Source: DASPKW01 sp038244055 (GTDB lineage Bacteria; Planctomycetota; Phycisphaerae; Tepidisphaerales; Tepidisphaeraceae). Taken from it: 8,243 nt of DNA. How positions within the stretch are numbered: the first letter of the stretch is position 1; every line of letters starts with the position of its first letter. The notes beneath the pieces are model-generated. The model searched no databases. It was not told the DNA's origin and was given only the letters and a program-made list of their open reading frames with translations. The position numbers and the translations under genes are program-made. Shown here piece after piece: positions 1-6,335 of this stretch. The stretch is from assembly GCA_038244055.1 (NCBI GenBank), contig JBBRTW010000326.1, positions 1 through 8,243 of the forward strand, given 5' to 3'.

Positions 1-1105
1 AAGGCGCGTAGCCGGGAAACGGTGGCCGCATCGCGTCTTTCTTGTAGTCCGAAGCCGCGCGCTCCGGCGCGGCATAGGCCGGCGGCACCGCCTTCATCGT
101 CTCCGGATTGGCTGCGAAAAGATCGAACGACCAGAGTATCTTGCCCGAGGTCGGGTCCACGCCCATCGTCCCGCCCCCGCAGGAGCAGAGCACCGTCGCC
201 GCGCCGCCCGGCGAGCCCAAGCCAATCCGCGCCGTTCTCACGTTCAGCCCCGCCATCGGCGCTTTGACCGCCCAATTCTCCGCGCCCGTAGCGCCATCAA
301 ACGCCGCCACCACCAGGCAGTTCGTATCGCGCTTCTCCCCGGCCGCCGCCCCGCCTTCATAGCTGATGATGACATTGCCCCCCGCCTTCAGCGGCCCGCT
401 GGAGTTGCCCTGCTGCCCGCCGAACCAGGTGGACATGCGATGCTCAAACAAATTGACATCCCAAACCGACTTACCGTCGGCCGCATCCACGCAGAACAGC
501 CGGCCGGTATGCGTGTGAACATAGAGCTTCCCATCGGCGATCAGCGGCGATGCCATCTCCCAACCCGTCCCTGAATGCCTGTTGGTTTTGAAGGCCAGTC
601 CGAAATCCATCAGCTTCGTCGCCCAGATCGACTTGCCGGTGGCGATATCGAGGCATTGGGCGTAGAGATCGCCGCGAAATGAGGCCGGATAATCCGCCTT
701 CTTCACATCCCCCGGCGTACCCGGAAGCTCGGCCGCCGAGAACGTCCCCTGCGAAACTTCATCCAGCGTCGGCGAGGATGGCGCGGATGAAATCCGCTGG
801 GCGGTCGTGCCCGGCTTGAACAACCCAACCGCGAAAACCCGACCGCCCGAAACCACCACCGGCGACGACCCAAACCCCACCCGCGCCTGCCACGCCACCG
901 GCGGCCGGCCCCCCGCCCATGACGCCGCCAAACCGCCCCCATCCACCACCCCATTGCGTCCCGGCCCAAGCTGCTGCGGCCAATCCTGCGCGGCCGATTG
1001 CAATGCAATAGCCACACACATCATCACAACCACGAATGGTTGGCGCGCCTTGGAAACCGCGGTAAGAATGCCTCGGACCGAAGATGCCATCTTCATTTCC
1101 CGCAT
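1..1105 (-). CDS. Exported PQQ-like beta-propeller repeat protein (3' end outside window)
   Basis: The frame is open from an ATG at 1105 to the window edge, giving 368 visible residues with no stop. The N-terminus is basic, followed by a hydrophobic stretch at about residues 23-40 (FVVVMMCVAIALQSAAQ), consistent with a signal peptide. Next comes DWPQQLGPGRNG (41-52), the WPQ-x-x-GP-x-R-x-G entry motif common in planctomycete PQQ-like propellers. At least four blade motifs follow the D-x-x-(T/D)-G-x-x-x-W pattern: CLDIATGKSIW (151-161), CVDAADGKSVW (205-215), AFDGATGAENW (268-278) and GVDPTSGKILW (315-325). The family ranges from BamB-like scaffolds to PQQ-dependent dehydrogenases. No dehydrogenase active site is visible in this part, so a periplasmic scaffold or binding role is a guess. 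AGAGG lies 6 nt before the ATG and supports this start, although in-frame ATGs at residues 4 and 6 are possible. It is divergent from the DUF4139-like pair. Confidence 0.88.
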   Translation of the reverse strand, partial: MREMKMASSVRGILTAVSKARQPFVVVMMCVAIALQSAAQDWPQQLGPGRNGVVDGGGLAASWAGGRPPVAWQARVGFGSSPVVVSGGRVFAVGLFKPGTTAQRISSAPSSPTLDEVSQGTFSAAELPGTPGDVKKADYPASFRGDLYAQCLDIATGKSIWATKLMDFGLAFKTNRHSGTGWEMASPLIADGKLYVHTHTGRLFCVDAADGKSVWDVNLFEHRMSTWFGGQQGNSSGPLKAGGNVIISYEGGAAAGEKRDTNCLVVAAFDGATGAENWAVKAPMAGLNVRTARIGLGSPGGAATVLCSCGGGTMGVDPTSGKILWSFDLFAANPETMKAVPPAYAAPERAASDYKKDAMRPPFPGYAP

Positions 1106-1116
1106 TGTACCCTCTT

Positions 1117-1175
1117 TTCATCCTTCATCCTTCATCCTTCCGCCTTCATCCTTCATCCTTCTGCCTTTGCCTTCC
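1117..1175. repeat. Heptamer tandem array, unit TTCATCC
   Basis: Read on the plus strand, the array is three TTCATCC units (1117-1137), TTCCGCC (1138-1144), two TTCATCC units (1145-1158), TTCTGCC (1159-1165), then TTTGCC and TTCC remnants. On the minus strand it becomes GGATGAA repeats ending about 11 nt before the start codon of the PQQ-like gene, so it would form that gene's leader. The exact copies and strict 7-base step show tandem duplication. Any function is inference. Confidence 0.85.
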
Positions 1176-1247
1176 TGAACCCACCCGTGAAACTTTCCAA
1201 CGACCCCCGCGTCTAACCCCTCGTCAGCAAAATCCTTCCCCGTCCTC

Positions 1248-1252
1248 AGGAG
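1248..1252 (+). promoter_or_regulatory. Shine-Dalgarno AGGAG fixing the start at 1261
   Basis: AGGAG sits 8 nt before the ATG at 1261, and the protein from that ATG begins with a clean signal peptide. The same frame is open back to an ATG at 1084, but that extension would translate the heptamer array and is very unlikely to be real. Confidence 0.75.
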
Positions 1253-1260
1253 TCATTCCC

Positions 1261-2457
1261 ATGCGGAAGCTTTCGTATTACCTGCCGATCGTCCTGGCCG
1301 TCTTCTGCCTCGCGCCCACCGCCTTCGGGCGCATCAAGTTGATCACCCTCCCACCGCGCGAGCGCGTCGAGGTGCAGCTCGATCATCCCTCGGCCACGCT
1401 CGTTGAAGAAGAGCGCATCGTCCCCCTGGTCAAGGGGGAGAACCAGGTCGATTTCTCCTGGGCCAACACCCGCATCGATCCCGAGACCATCGTCTTCCGC
1501 GTGGTCGCCCCCGTCGGCGATAAGGCGCTGGATGTGAAGGTGCTCTCGGTCAGCTATCCGCCCAACGAACAGGCCCTGGTCTGGGCGGTCGGCTCCAGCG
1601 ATTCGGGCTCGGCCCGCGTGCGCATCTCCTACATCCTGGGCAATCTCTCCAAGGGATTCAATTACCGCGCCGTGGCGGCGCGCGATGAGAAATCGCTCAC
1701 GCTCTCGCAGTACATGCGCATCCAGAACCTGGCCAACGAGGAATTCGGCAAGACCGAGATGTGGGCCGGCTTCGGCAAGGAATTCCTCAAGCCCATCGGC
1801 CTGAACGAAACCAAGGAAATGCTCGTCAGCAAATCAGAGCAGGTTCCCGTCCGCAAGACCTACACCGCCAGCCTCGCCGAGTTCGGCTGGCTCGATCAGC
1901 CGCAGAATAAGCTGCGCATCCCGATGCATTACGTCCTGAAGAACGACAAGGCCAATCACCTCGGCGTCGCCCCCCTGCCCGATGGCAAGGTGCGCATCTT
2001 CATCGAAGGCACCGATAAGGAAAAAGCCACCACCTTCCTCGGCGAAGACTGGGGCCATTTCACACCGGTCGATGATGAGATGCGCTTGTATCTGGGCGTC
2101 GCCCAGGACATCGTCGTCAAGCGCACCATCGACAAGAACGAGAACCAGCGCATCGCCGGCAACCTCTTCAATCAGATCGTCGTCATCAAGTACGAGATCG
2201 AGAACTTCAAGGACCAGGCCGTCACCCTCGACATCTCCGAGAGCCTCCGCCAGATCCGCAACGAAGTCCGCGGCGATACCGGCCGGGATGTCGAATGGGA
2301 ACTCGGCAAGGACACCACCTTCCAGGGCGGCCCTGACAAGGAAAAGAGCACCTTCGACAAGCTCCTCTTCCACGTCAACCTCCCCGCCCGCGGCGCGGAT
2401 GGCAAGGCAGAGAAGTTCACCCACAAGCTGCATGTGATCCTCAAAAATGAGTGGTAA
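1261..2457 (+). CDS. Exported DUF4139-like protein, first of a tandem paralogous pair
   Basis: The 398-aa product begins with a signal peptide (MRKLSYYLPIVLAVFCLAPTAFG, 1-23, cut probably after AFG). The N-terminal part carries VDFSWANTRIDPETIVFR (63-80), closely matching FSWANTLIDPSSVEL in the downstream gene. The C-terminal half has the layout I associate with DUF4139: a V-P-V-x-K segment near 195-199, then KNDKANHLGVAPLPDGKVRIF (227-247), a GEDWGHFTPVDDEMRLYLG block (261-279), DIVVKRT (283-289) and a beta-rich tail with VVIKYEIENFKDQAVTLDI (307-325). DUF4139 occurs in the mucoidy-inhibitor MuiA family, whose role is poorly known; the coiled coil and DUF4140 part of MuiA are not visible here. 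It is probably secreted or periplasmic. The family call is from memory of conserved patterns, not a search. It probably shares a transcript with the next gene, 117 nt downstream. Confidence 0.82.
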   Translation: MRKLSYYLPIVLAVFCLAPTAFGRIKLITLPPRERVEVQLDHPSATLVEEERIVPLVKGENQVDFSWANTRIDPETIVFRVVAPVGDKALDVKVLSVSYPPNEQALVWAVGSSDSGSARVRISYILGNLSKGFNYRAVAARDEKSLTLSQYMRIQNLANEEFGKTEMWAGFGKEFLKPIGLNETKEMLVSKSEQVPVRKTYTASLAEFGWLDQPQNKLRIPMHYVLKNDKANHLGVAPLPDGKVRIFIEGTDKEKATTFLGEDWGHFTPVDDEMRLYLGVAQDIVVKRTIDKNENQRIAGNLFNQIVVIKYEIENFKDQAVTLDISESLRQIRNEVRGDTGRDVEWELGKDTTFQGGPDKEKSTFDKLLFHVNLPARGADGKAEKFTHKLHVILKNEW

Positions 2458-2467
2458 GTCGTTACTG

Positions 2468-2500
2468 TCATCCTGAGGGGAGCTACGCGACCCGAAGGAC
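2468..2500. repeat. REP-like dispersed intergenic element with imperfect hairpin
   Basis: This piece between the paralogous genes resembles a family of short intergenic repeats, of the form TCATCCTGAG...CGAAGGA, that I recall from many bacterial genomes. It folds as TCCT (2471-2474) with AGGA (2496-2499) and GGG (2477-2479) with CCC (2491-2493), separated by a tandem G-A/A-G mismatch (2475-2476 against 2494-2495). The loop is about 11 nt (2480-2490). The hairpin is seen directly; membership of a dispersed family is from memory and needs a genome search. Confidence 0.5.
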
Positions 2501-2545
2501 CTTGCCTCGACCCTCAAGGCCCAATCGCCGCGAAACCATCAACGC

Positions 2546-2578
2546 AATCCACAATCCCCAATCCGAAATCCGCAATGC
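2546..2578 (+). repeat. Heptamer array AATCCNN running into the start codon
   Basis: AATCC occurs at 2546, 2553, 2560 and 2567, exactly 7 nt apart. A fifth degenerate copy, AATGC at 2574, contains the ATG start codon (2575-2577) of the second DUF4139-like gene. The two bases between cores vary (AC, CC, GA, GC). No Shine-Dalgarno-like purine run lies in the 30 nt before the ATG because the array fills that space. Confidence 0.8.
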
Positions 2579-3990
2579 GCATCACCCCCATCATCCTCGC
2601 CCTCGCCCTCCTCGCCCCTCTCGCCCGTGCCCGCAACGTGGACCTCTCCACCGTCCCCAAGCGCAACACGGTGCAACTGACCATCTACAATTCCGAAGAC
2701 ATCACCCTGGTCCGCGAAACGCGCTTGGTCACCTTCAAAAAAGGCGCTAACCCTCTTCAGTTCTCCTGGGCCAACACGCTCATCGATCCCTCTTCCGTCG
2801 AGCTGCGCTTCCTCACCAGCCCCGATAAGCTCACCGTCCTCGACACCACATTCCCTCACGACAAACCCCAGATGCTCTACTGGAATGTGCAGAGCGAGAT
2901 CGATGGCGAGGCCACCATCGAGATCACCTACTTCACCAGCGGCATCACCTGGTCGGCCGACTACGTCTGCATCGCCGACAAGGCCGAGGCCAATCTCGGG
3001 CTCGAAGGGTTCGTGCGCGTCCGCAATAATTCCGGCGAAGAATACGAGGATGCGCAGGTCCGCCTGGTCGTCGGCACGATCAACCTCGTCGAGAAGATCG
3101 CCCAGCTCGCCCGCGTTCCCATGCAGGAGGTCGATCGCCTCAGCGGCGAACGACGATCCGAACTTCGCCGCGACGCCGCCAAGGATGCCTTCAACCGCCC
3201 CATGCCAACGGCCGCTCCCGGCCCGGTCAATCGCTTTGCCAACTACGAAGAAAAAGCCATCATCAAGGAAGGCCTCAGCGAATATTTCATCTACTCCATC
3301 GAAGGTACCGAGACGATCCGCAACGGCTGGTCCAAGCGCATGCGCTCGCTCGAAGCCAAGACCGTCCCGCTCAAAATTCAGTACCGCTACCGCCCCGTTG
3401 AATACGGCGATCAACTCGTCCGCATGTACCTGCTGGCCAACGATAAGGCTTCGAAACTCGGCACCACCCCCCTGCCCGATGGCATCGTCCGCGTCTTTCG
3501 CGACAACGGCCGAAACGGCCTTTCCTACCTCACCGCTCAATCCGTCAAGTACATCCCCATTGGCGACAAGATCGAACTGAACCTCGGCCCCGATCCCTCC
3601 GTCATCTTCGAGCTCATCAAGCTCAAAGCCTCGCGCGATGAAATATGGCTCCAGATCAACGGCGCGGATGTTTTCCGCAGAATCGGCGGCGGGGTGCAGA
3701 TCGATGTGAACTCATCCGTGGCCGGGTGGGACGACCATGAAATCTTCTCCCAGCGCATCCGCAACTACACGGCCAAGCCGATCGAAGTCGAAATCCGCCG
3801 ATCCTTCCCCGGGCATGTCGTCTTCCGCAGCAGCCTCAAGCCCACGCTCTTCGACTACCAGACCCCCCAATTCACCGCCACCATCCCAGCCGCCACCAAG
3901 ACCGACCTGCTCTTCGAAATCGTCCGCCACCAAGGGCGGAATTCGAAGCAGAACAATGTGAAGCTGGAAGATGCCGCGATCAAACCCTGA
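2575..3990 (+). CDS. Exported DUF4139 family protein, second of the tandem pair
   Basis: The 471-aa product has a short signal peptide (MRITPIILALALLAPLARA, 1-19). The N-terminal beta domain holds TVQLTIYNSEDITLVRET (32-49) and LQFSWANTLIDPSSVELRF (61-79). Then come ITYFTSGITWSADYVC (117-132) and GFVRVRNNSGEEYEDAQVRL (145-164), the beta-sandwich core I associate with DUF4139. A variable stretch at 180-230 includes a charged part and a Pro/Ala-rich part. It is followed by LSEYFIYSIEGTETIRNGWSK (234-254), VPLKIQYRYRP (264-274) and LGTTPLPDGIVRVFRDNG (295-312). It aligns with the upstream protein throughout but has a longer central region and an insert near 350-385. The long MuiA coiled coil is not seen. 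The start is set by the signal peptide, since no Shine-Dalgarno sequence is present. Function is unknown; an envelope role is likely. A hairpin terminator follows directly. Confidence 0.85.
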   Translation: MRITPIILALALLAPLARARNVDLSTVPKRNTVQLTIYNSEDITLVRETRLVTFKKGANPLQFSWANTLIDPSSVELRFLTSPDKLTVLDTTFPHDKPQMLYWNVQSEIDGEATIEITYFTSGITWSADYVCIADKAEANLGLEGFVRVRNNSGEEYEDAQVRLVVGTINLVEKIAQLARVPMQEVDRLSGERRSELRRDAAKDAFNRPMPTAAPGPVNRFANYEEKAIIKEGLSEYFIYSIEGTETIRNGWSKRMRSLEAKTVPLKIQYRYRPVEYGDQLVRMYLLANDKASKLGTTPLPDGIVRVFRDNGRNGLSYLTAQSVKYIPIGDKIELNLGPDPSVIFELIKLKASRDEIWLQINGADVFRRIGGGVQIDVNSSVAGWDDHEIFSQRIRNYTAKPIEVEIRRSFPGHVVFRSSLKPTLFDYQTPQFTATIPAATKTDLLFEIVRHQGRNSKQNNVKLEDAAIKP

Positions 3991-3995
3991 CCTTC

Positions 3996-4091
3996 AAAAA
4001 CATAAAGATATAAAACATAAGGAGCGGAGGGCCGCGTGAAACATGAAGGAGCCGTTGCGAGCTTTCTTATGTTTTATGTCTTTATGTTTTT
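3996..4091. terminator. Long AT-rich hairpin between convergent genes, probably a bidirectional terminator
   Basis: The arms 3996-4021 and 4066-4091 are 26 nt each and pair fully in RNA, the only non-Watson-Crick position being U4009 with G4078. After a bulge, GAGC (4022-4025) can also pair with GCTT (4061-4064). The 5-base A and T runs at the outer ends put a U-run at the 3' end of the transcript from either strand. It starts 6 nt after the stop at 3990 and faces the convergent gene ending at 4172. The stem is AT-rich, unlike a textbook GC-rich terminator, and its arms are themselves near-heptamer repeats (TTATGTT, TTATGTC). Confidence 0.6.
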
Positions 4092-4098
4092 CCCCACC

Positions 4099-4114
4099 AT
4101 GTCTTTATGTTTTT
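4099..4114. repeat. Extra direct copy of the outer hairpin arm
   Basis: ATGTCTTTATGTTTTT at 4099-4114 repeats 4076-4091 exactly. It can pair with the left arm near 3996-4009 in place of the regular right arm, so two alternative hairpins of different length are possible. Confidence 0.75.
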
Positions 4115-4147
4115 AACCGCCCGCCGCGTTCTCAACCCCCCGCCTTA

Positions 4148-4168
4148 AGTTTTTAGTTTTTAGTTTTC
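4148..4168. repeat. Heptamer array AGTTTTT
   Basis: Two exact AGTTTTT units (4148-4161) and a third ending in C (4162-4168) lie just downstream of the stop codon of the minus-strand 190-aa gene. On the minus strand this reads as A-rich AAAAACT repeats. Confidence 0.75.
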
Positions 4169-4171
4169 CCT

Positions 4172-4744
4172 CTAGCGCCCAACCACACACGCCTTATACG
4201 CCGCGATCACCACATCGGCTTCATCGCGGTTGTTGGCCACATCCAGCGTTTCCGTCTCGCGCTCGCGGGCGGCTTCGGCATTGGCGCCGATGGCCGGGCG
4301 ATCGAAATAAACCCGCGCCATCCGCTGGGCGGAATCCCAGGCCACCGCCAGCACCCGATCGGCGTTGACGATCAGCGTGCCCGAGCGTTTCTTCACCTTT
4401 TCATCCGCTTCCCCCGGTTTTTCCTTGACCATCATCCGCGTGAGCGGGCGGGCATCATCATCGCCCGGGTCCTTGGTGATCTCGGCGTTGTTCCACAGAT
4501 CGTTGAAAACGGCCGCCGCCTCGCGGTAATCGCGGACGAAAATCGTCTGCGTCCCCTGCCCCGGCCGGCCCACCACTACCGCCACGCTCTGCCCATCCAC
4601 CGGCCGGTAAACCGCGATCACATCGCGCGGGTTGAGCGTCAGCGGCCCGGCGGTCACCGTCTTATGCCGAGGCGGCGAATCCGCCCCCCAACCCGGCCCC
4701 GCCAGGAACATCACCGACGCCAGCACCGCAATCATCCGGCCCAT
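4172..4744 (-). CDS. Small exported protein with an internal duplication, function unknown
   Basis: The 190-aa product starts at ATG 4744 with a signal peptide (MGRMIAVLASVMFLAGPGWGA, about 1-21). GGAGG lies 4 nt upstream; the in-frame ATG at residue 4 is an alternative start. I do not recognise a family. The mature part seems to hold two copies of one beta-beta-helix unit. Copy one is LNPRDVIAVYRP...VAVVVGRP (37-61), then FVRDYREAAAVFNDLWN (69-85). Copy two is VNADRVLAVAWD...ARVYFDRP (126-150), then LDVANNRDEADVVIAAYKA (167-185). A charged linker (90-120, rich in D, E and K) joins them. It is convergent with the DUF4139-like pair. Envelope localisation is likely; nothing indicates an enzyme. 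Confidence 0.75.
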   Translation of the reverse strand: MGRMIAVLASVMFLAGPGWGADSPPRHKTVTAGPLTLNPRDVIAVYRPVDGQSVAVVVGRPGQGTQTIFVRDYREAAAVFNDLWNNAEITKDPGDDDARPLTRMMVKEKPGEADEKVKKRSGTLIVNADRVLAVAWDSAQRMARVYFDRPAIGANAEAARERETETLDVANNRDEADVVIAAYKACVVGR

Positions 4745-4868
4745 AGAGCCTCCGGGTTACATCCAGCCCATTCAAACCATCAACGCCTCATCTCAACACC
4801 AATGGCGATCATTTATTCCCAATAGCCAACGTCTCCCGGCGTTTCGCCCCCCTTCCTAACCTCCTCCA

Positions 4869-4909
4869 TTCATCGTTCATCATTCACTATTCATCATTCA
4901 CCTTCATTT
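4869..4909. repeat. Heptamer array TTCATCN overlapping a stop codon
   Basis: Units on the plus strand are TTCATCG (4869), TTCATCA (4876), TTCACTA (4883), TTCATCA (4890), a shortened TTCACC (4897) and TTCATTT (4903). The last unit contains the TGA stop (4906-4904) of the minus-strand 200-aa gene. The core TTCATC is the same as in the array at 1117-1175, about 3.7 kb away and in the same orientation. Confidence 0.8.
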
Positions 4910-5506
4910 CCCCTCTTTCGCCGGCTCCGCCTTCGCCGCCCCGCCCGTGATCGCCTTCATCTTCGCCGCAAACGCCAGCATCGCCTCCTTGATCGTCGGG
5001 TACTTCCCATCCTTGATCTCATCGGCCGTGGTCGTCATCGCATCCGTCGCGGCCGCGATCTGCTTTGGATCGATCTTCGATGTCGGCCCCAGCGAATCCA
5101 GTACCACCTTCCACTCGCCCCCCTCCTTCTTCGCCTTCAGCGCCTTGCCATCCTGCCCCGTCACGGTCGCCTCATCCCCGGCCACCTCGACCTTCGAGTT
5201 ATCCAGCTTCGTCAAATCAGGCCGCTGACCCATCCGCCCCATCGGCCCCGCGCCCTCCTCGCCGTACTTGACCCGGGCGGCCGCCGACAGCTTTTTCGAG
5301 GCCAGCACCATCCCCGCCATCTGCTGGAACCGGGCCATGTCCGCCTCCGACCCCATCGAATGCGCCTTGACCCCGGCCGCATCCCCATCGGCCACCGCGA
5401 TCGCCCAGGCCTTGACGCCGGCCGCCGCATCCGCCTTGTCATCCGCCCGCGCCGGGGCCGCGATAAAGCCAACCACCGTGGCCGCAAGCATGATCCAGTT
5501 CTTCAT
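4904..5506 (-). CDS. Small exported protein, possibly NTF2-like, function unknown
   Basis: The 200-aa product begins at ATG 5506 with a signal peptide (MKNWIMLAATVVGFIAAPARA, 1-21, ending in ARA before DD). AGGG lies 6 nt upstream. The frame stays open to an ATG at 5626, but that extension lacks a signal-like start and its codons look like non-coding spacer. The mature protein has a helical start (ADAAAGVKAWAIAVADGDAA, 25-44), a middle with GAGPMGRMGQRPDLTKLDN (85-103), and a beta section VEVAGDEATVTGQDGKALKAKKEGGEWKVVLDSL (106-139). This helix, beta-strand, 'GGEWKV' pattern recalls NTF2-like or DUF4878-type lipoproteins and secreted proteins, but there is no lipobox and the match is only by shape. 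The C-terminus is Ala/Lys/Glu-rich (187-200). It may be co-oriented with the 190-aa gene rather than in one operon (159-nt gap). Confidence 0.7.
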   Translation of the reverse strand: MKNWIMLAATVVGFIAAPARADDKADAAAGVKAWAIAVADGDAAGVKAHSMGSEADMARFQQMAGMVLASKKLSAAARVKYGEEGAGPMGRMGQRPDLTKLDNSKVEVAGDEATVTGQDGKALKAKKEGGEWKVVLDSLGPTSKIDPKQIAAATDAMTTTADEIKDGKYPTIKEAMLAFAAKMKAITGGAAKAEPAKEGK

Positions 5507-5891
5507 GAAATACCCTGCCATCGGAAAAGTGAATCCCCAGTTGATTGCGCCGATAAAGCTACCGATGGGGGCGTGTGGGGGCAAGGGGGAGGGACGAGAT
5601 GAGACAATGGGACAATGGGGCAACAAGACCCAGTACCGCGTTTCGAAATTTCCGGGTGCAAAAAGGTTGGGGCTATTATTTTGGCTGGTCTCGTCGCCAG
5701 GCGGTTCCGGATGGCCCCAGACTTCGATGCAAATCCGTTGGGGTCGAGCAATCGCCTCTTCACCCGATTGTCGTCGCCGAGGCCGAACTCAACTGTCCCT
5801 GTAACCCCGTGATGCTTCCACGAATCGGCCGACGCCGGGTTGCCCGGCGTCGGCCAGAGATAGTCGCGTTATCGCGCTTGCCGGAATCGCA
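5507..5891. other. Gene-poor gap of 385 nt
   Basis: No convincing gene is seen. The gap holds the leader of the 200-aa gene, an 8-base repeat (GACAATGG at 5603-5610 and 5611-5618, then a degenerate copy), a possible loose fold at 5668-5719 (TGGGGC with GCCCCA), and a perfect hairpin at 5827-5855. Open frames on both strands here lack ribosome sites and recognisable protein content. I could not match it to RNase P RNA, SRP RNA or tmRNA. Confidence 0.6.
5827..5855. terminator. Perfect 13-bp GC-rich hairpin downstream of the DUF2383 gene
   Basis: The arms 5827-5839 and 5843-5855 are exact reverse complements around a 3-nt loop (TTG on the plus strand). It lies 36 nt beyond the stop of the minus-strand DUF2383 gene, where a terminator would be expected. 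Neither side has a U-run, so it may be a non-canonical terminator, a 3'-end stabiliser or a site for a protein. Confidence 0.55.
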
Positions 5892-6329
5892 TTACTTCCA
5901 GGAATCGCGCAGGTCGCGGACGCGGTCGTGGGCGCGCTTGACTTCGCCATATTGCCGCCGCACCACGCCCGCCACATCGGCCGGAAGGGGCTTTTCCAGC
6001 GCCTTCTCGAAAGTGCTCACGGCGTTATCTTCGCCGCGCTCGGCCTCGCTGAGAATGGACTTCTCGCCGCCGCCGAGGGCTTTCTTGATGTTGATCCAGC
6101 CGCGGTGCATCGCGGCCGCGGTGCTGCCGGTCTTTTCCGGCTCGCCGCCGAGGCGAACGACTTCGGTCTGGAGCTCGGTCGCCATGCGGGCCCGATCATC
6201 GGCGAACTCGGTGAAAGTGGATTTGACCGACACATCCTTCACATCCTCCGCCGCGGCGCGGAATCCATCCGAGCCATCCTTGAGGGTTTCAATCAAACCG
6301 TTGAGCGTCGAAATCGTTTCATCAGCCAT
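5892..6329 (-). CDS. PA2169 family (DUF2383) four-helix-bundle protein
   Basis: The 145-aa product matches the usual size of PA2169-type proteins. It starts with ETISTLNGLIETLKDGSDGF (4-23), a typical family opening, followed by amphipathic helices: TEFADDRARMATELQTEVVRL (40-60), with GGEPEKTGSTAAAMHRGW (61-78) as the link, INIKKAL (79-85) into SEAERGEDNAVSTFEKAL (94-111), and DVAGVVRRQYGEVKRAHDRVRDL (118-140). The family is ferritin-like in fold and often stress-induced, but its biochemical role is unknown. No signal peptide is present, so it is probably cytoplasmic. AAGGAG lies 6 nt before the ATG and fixes the start. The frame continues far upstream antisense to the SUMF1 gene, but that is not coding. 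It is divergent from the SUMF1 gene. Confidence 0.9.
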   Translation of the reverse strand: MADETISTLNGLIETLKDGSDGFRAAAEDVKDVSVKSTFTEFADDRARMATELQTEVVRLGGEPEKTGSTAAAMHRGWINIKKALGGGEKSILSEAERGEDNAVSTFEKALEKPLPADVAGVVRRQYGEVKRAHDRVRDLRDSWK

Positions 6330-6335
6330 AGTGAA

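Noticed and set aside
1117..1175. CRISPR array
   Set aside because: Units are 7 nt with no spacers, so it is a simple tandem repeat.
1084..1260. 59-residue N-terminal extension of the first DUF4139-like gene
   Set aside because: It would translate the TTCATCC array and spacer. The ATG at 1261 has a ribosome site and a signal peptide.
1834..2517. 227-aa open frame on the minus strand
   Set aside because: It is antisense to the first DUF4139-like gene. Its acidic low-complexity content comes from the codon pattern of the real gene.
2539..3540. 333-aa open frame on the minus strand
   Set aside because: It lies antisense to the second DUF4139-like gene, has biased Asp/Gly/Ala composition typical of antisense to GC-rich coding DNA, and has no recognisable domain.
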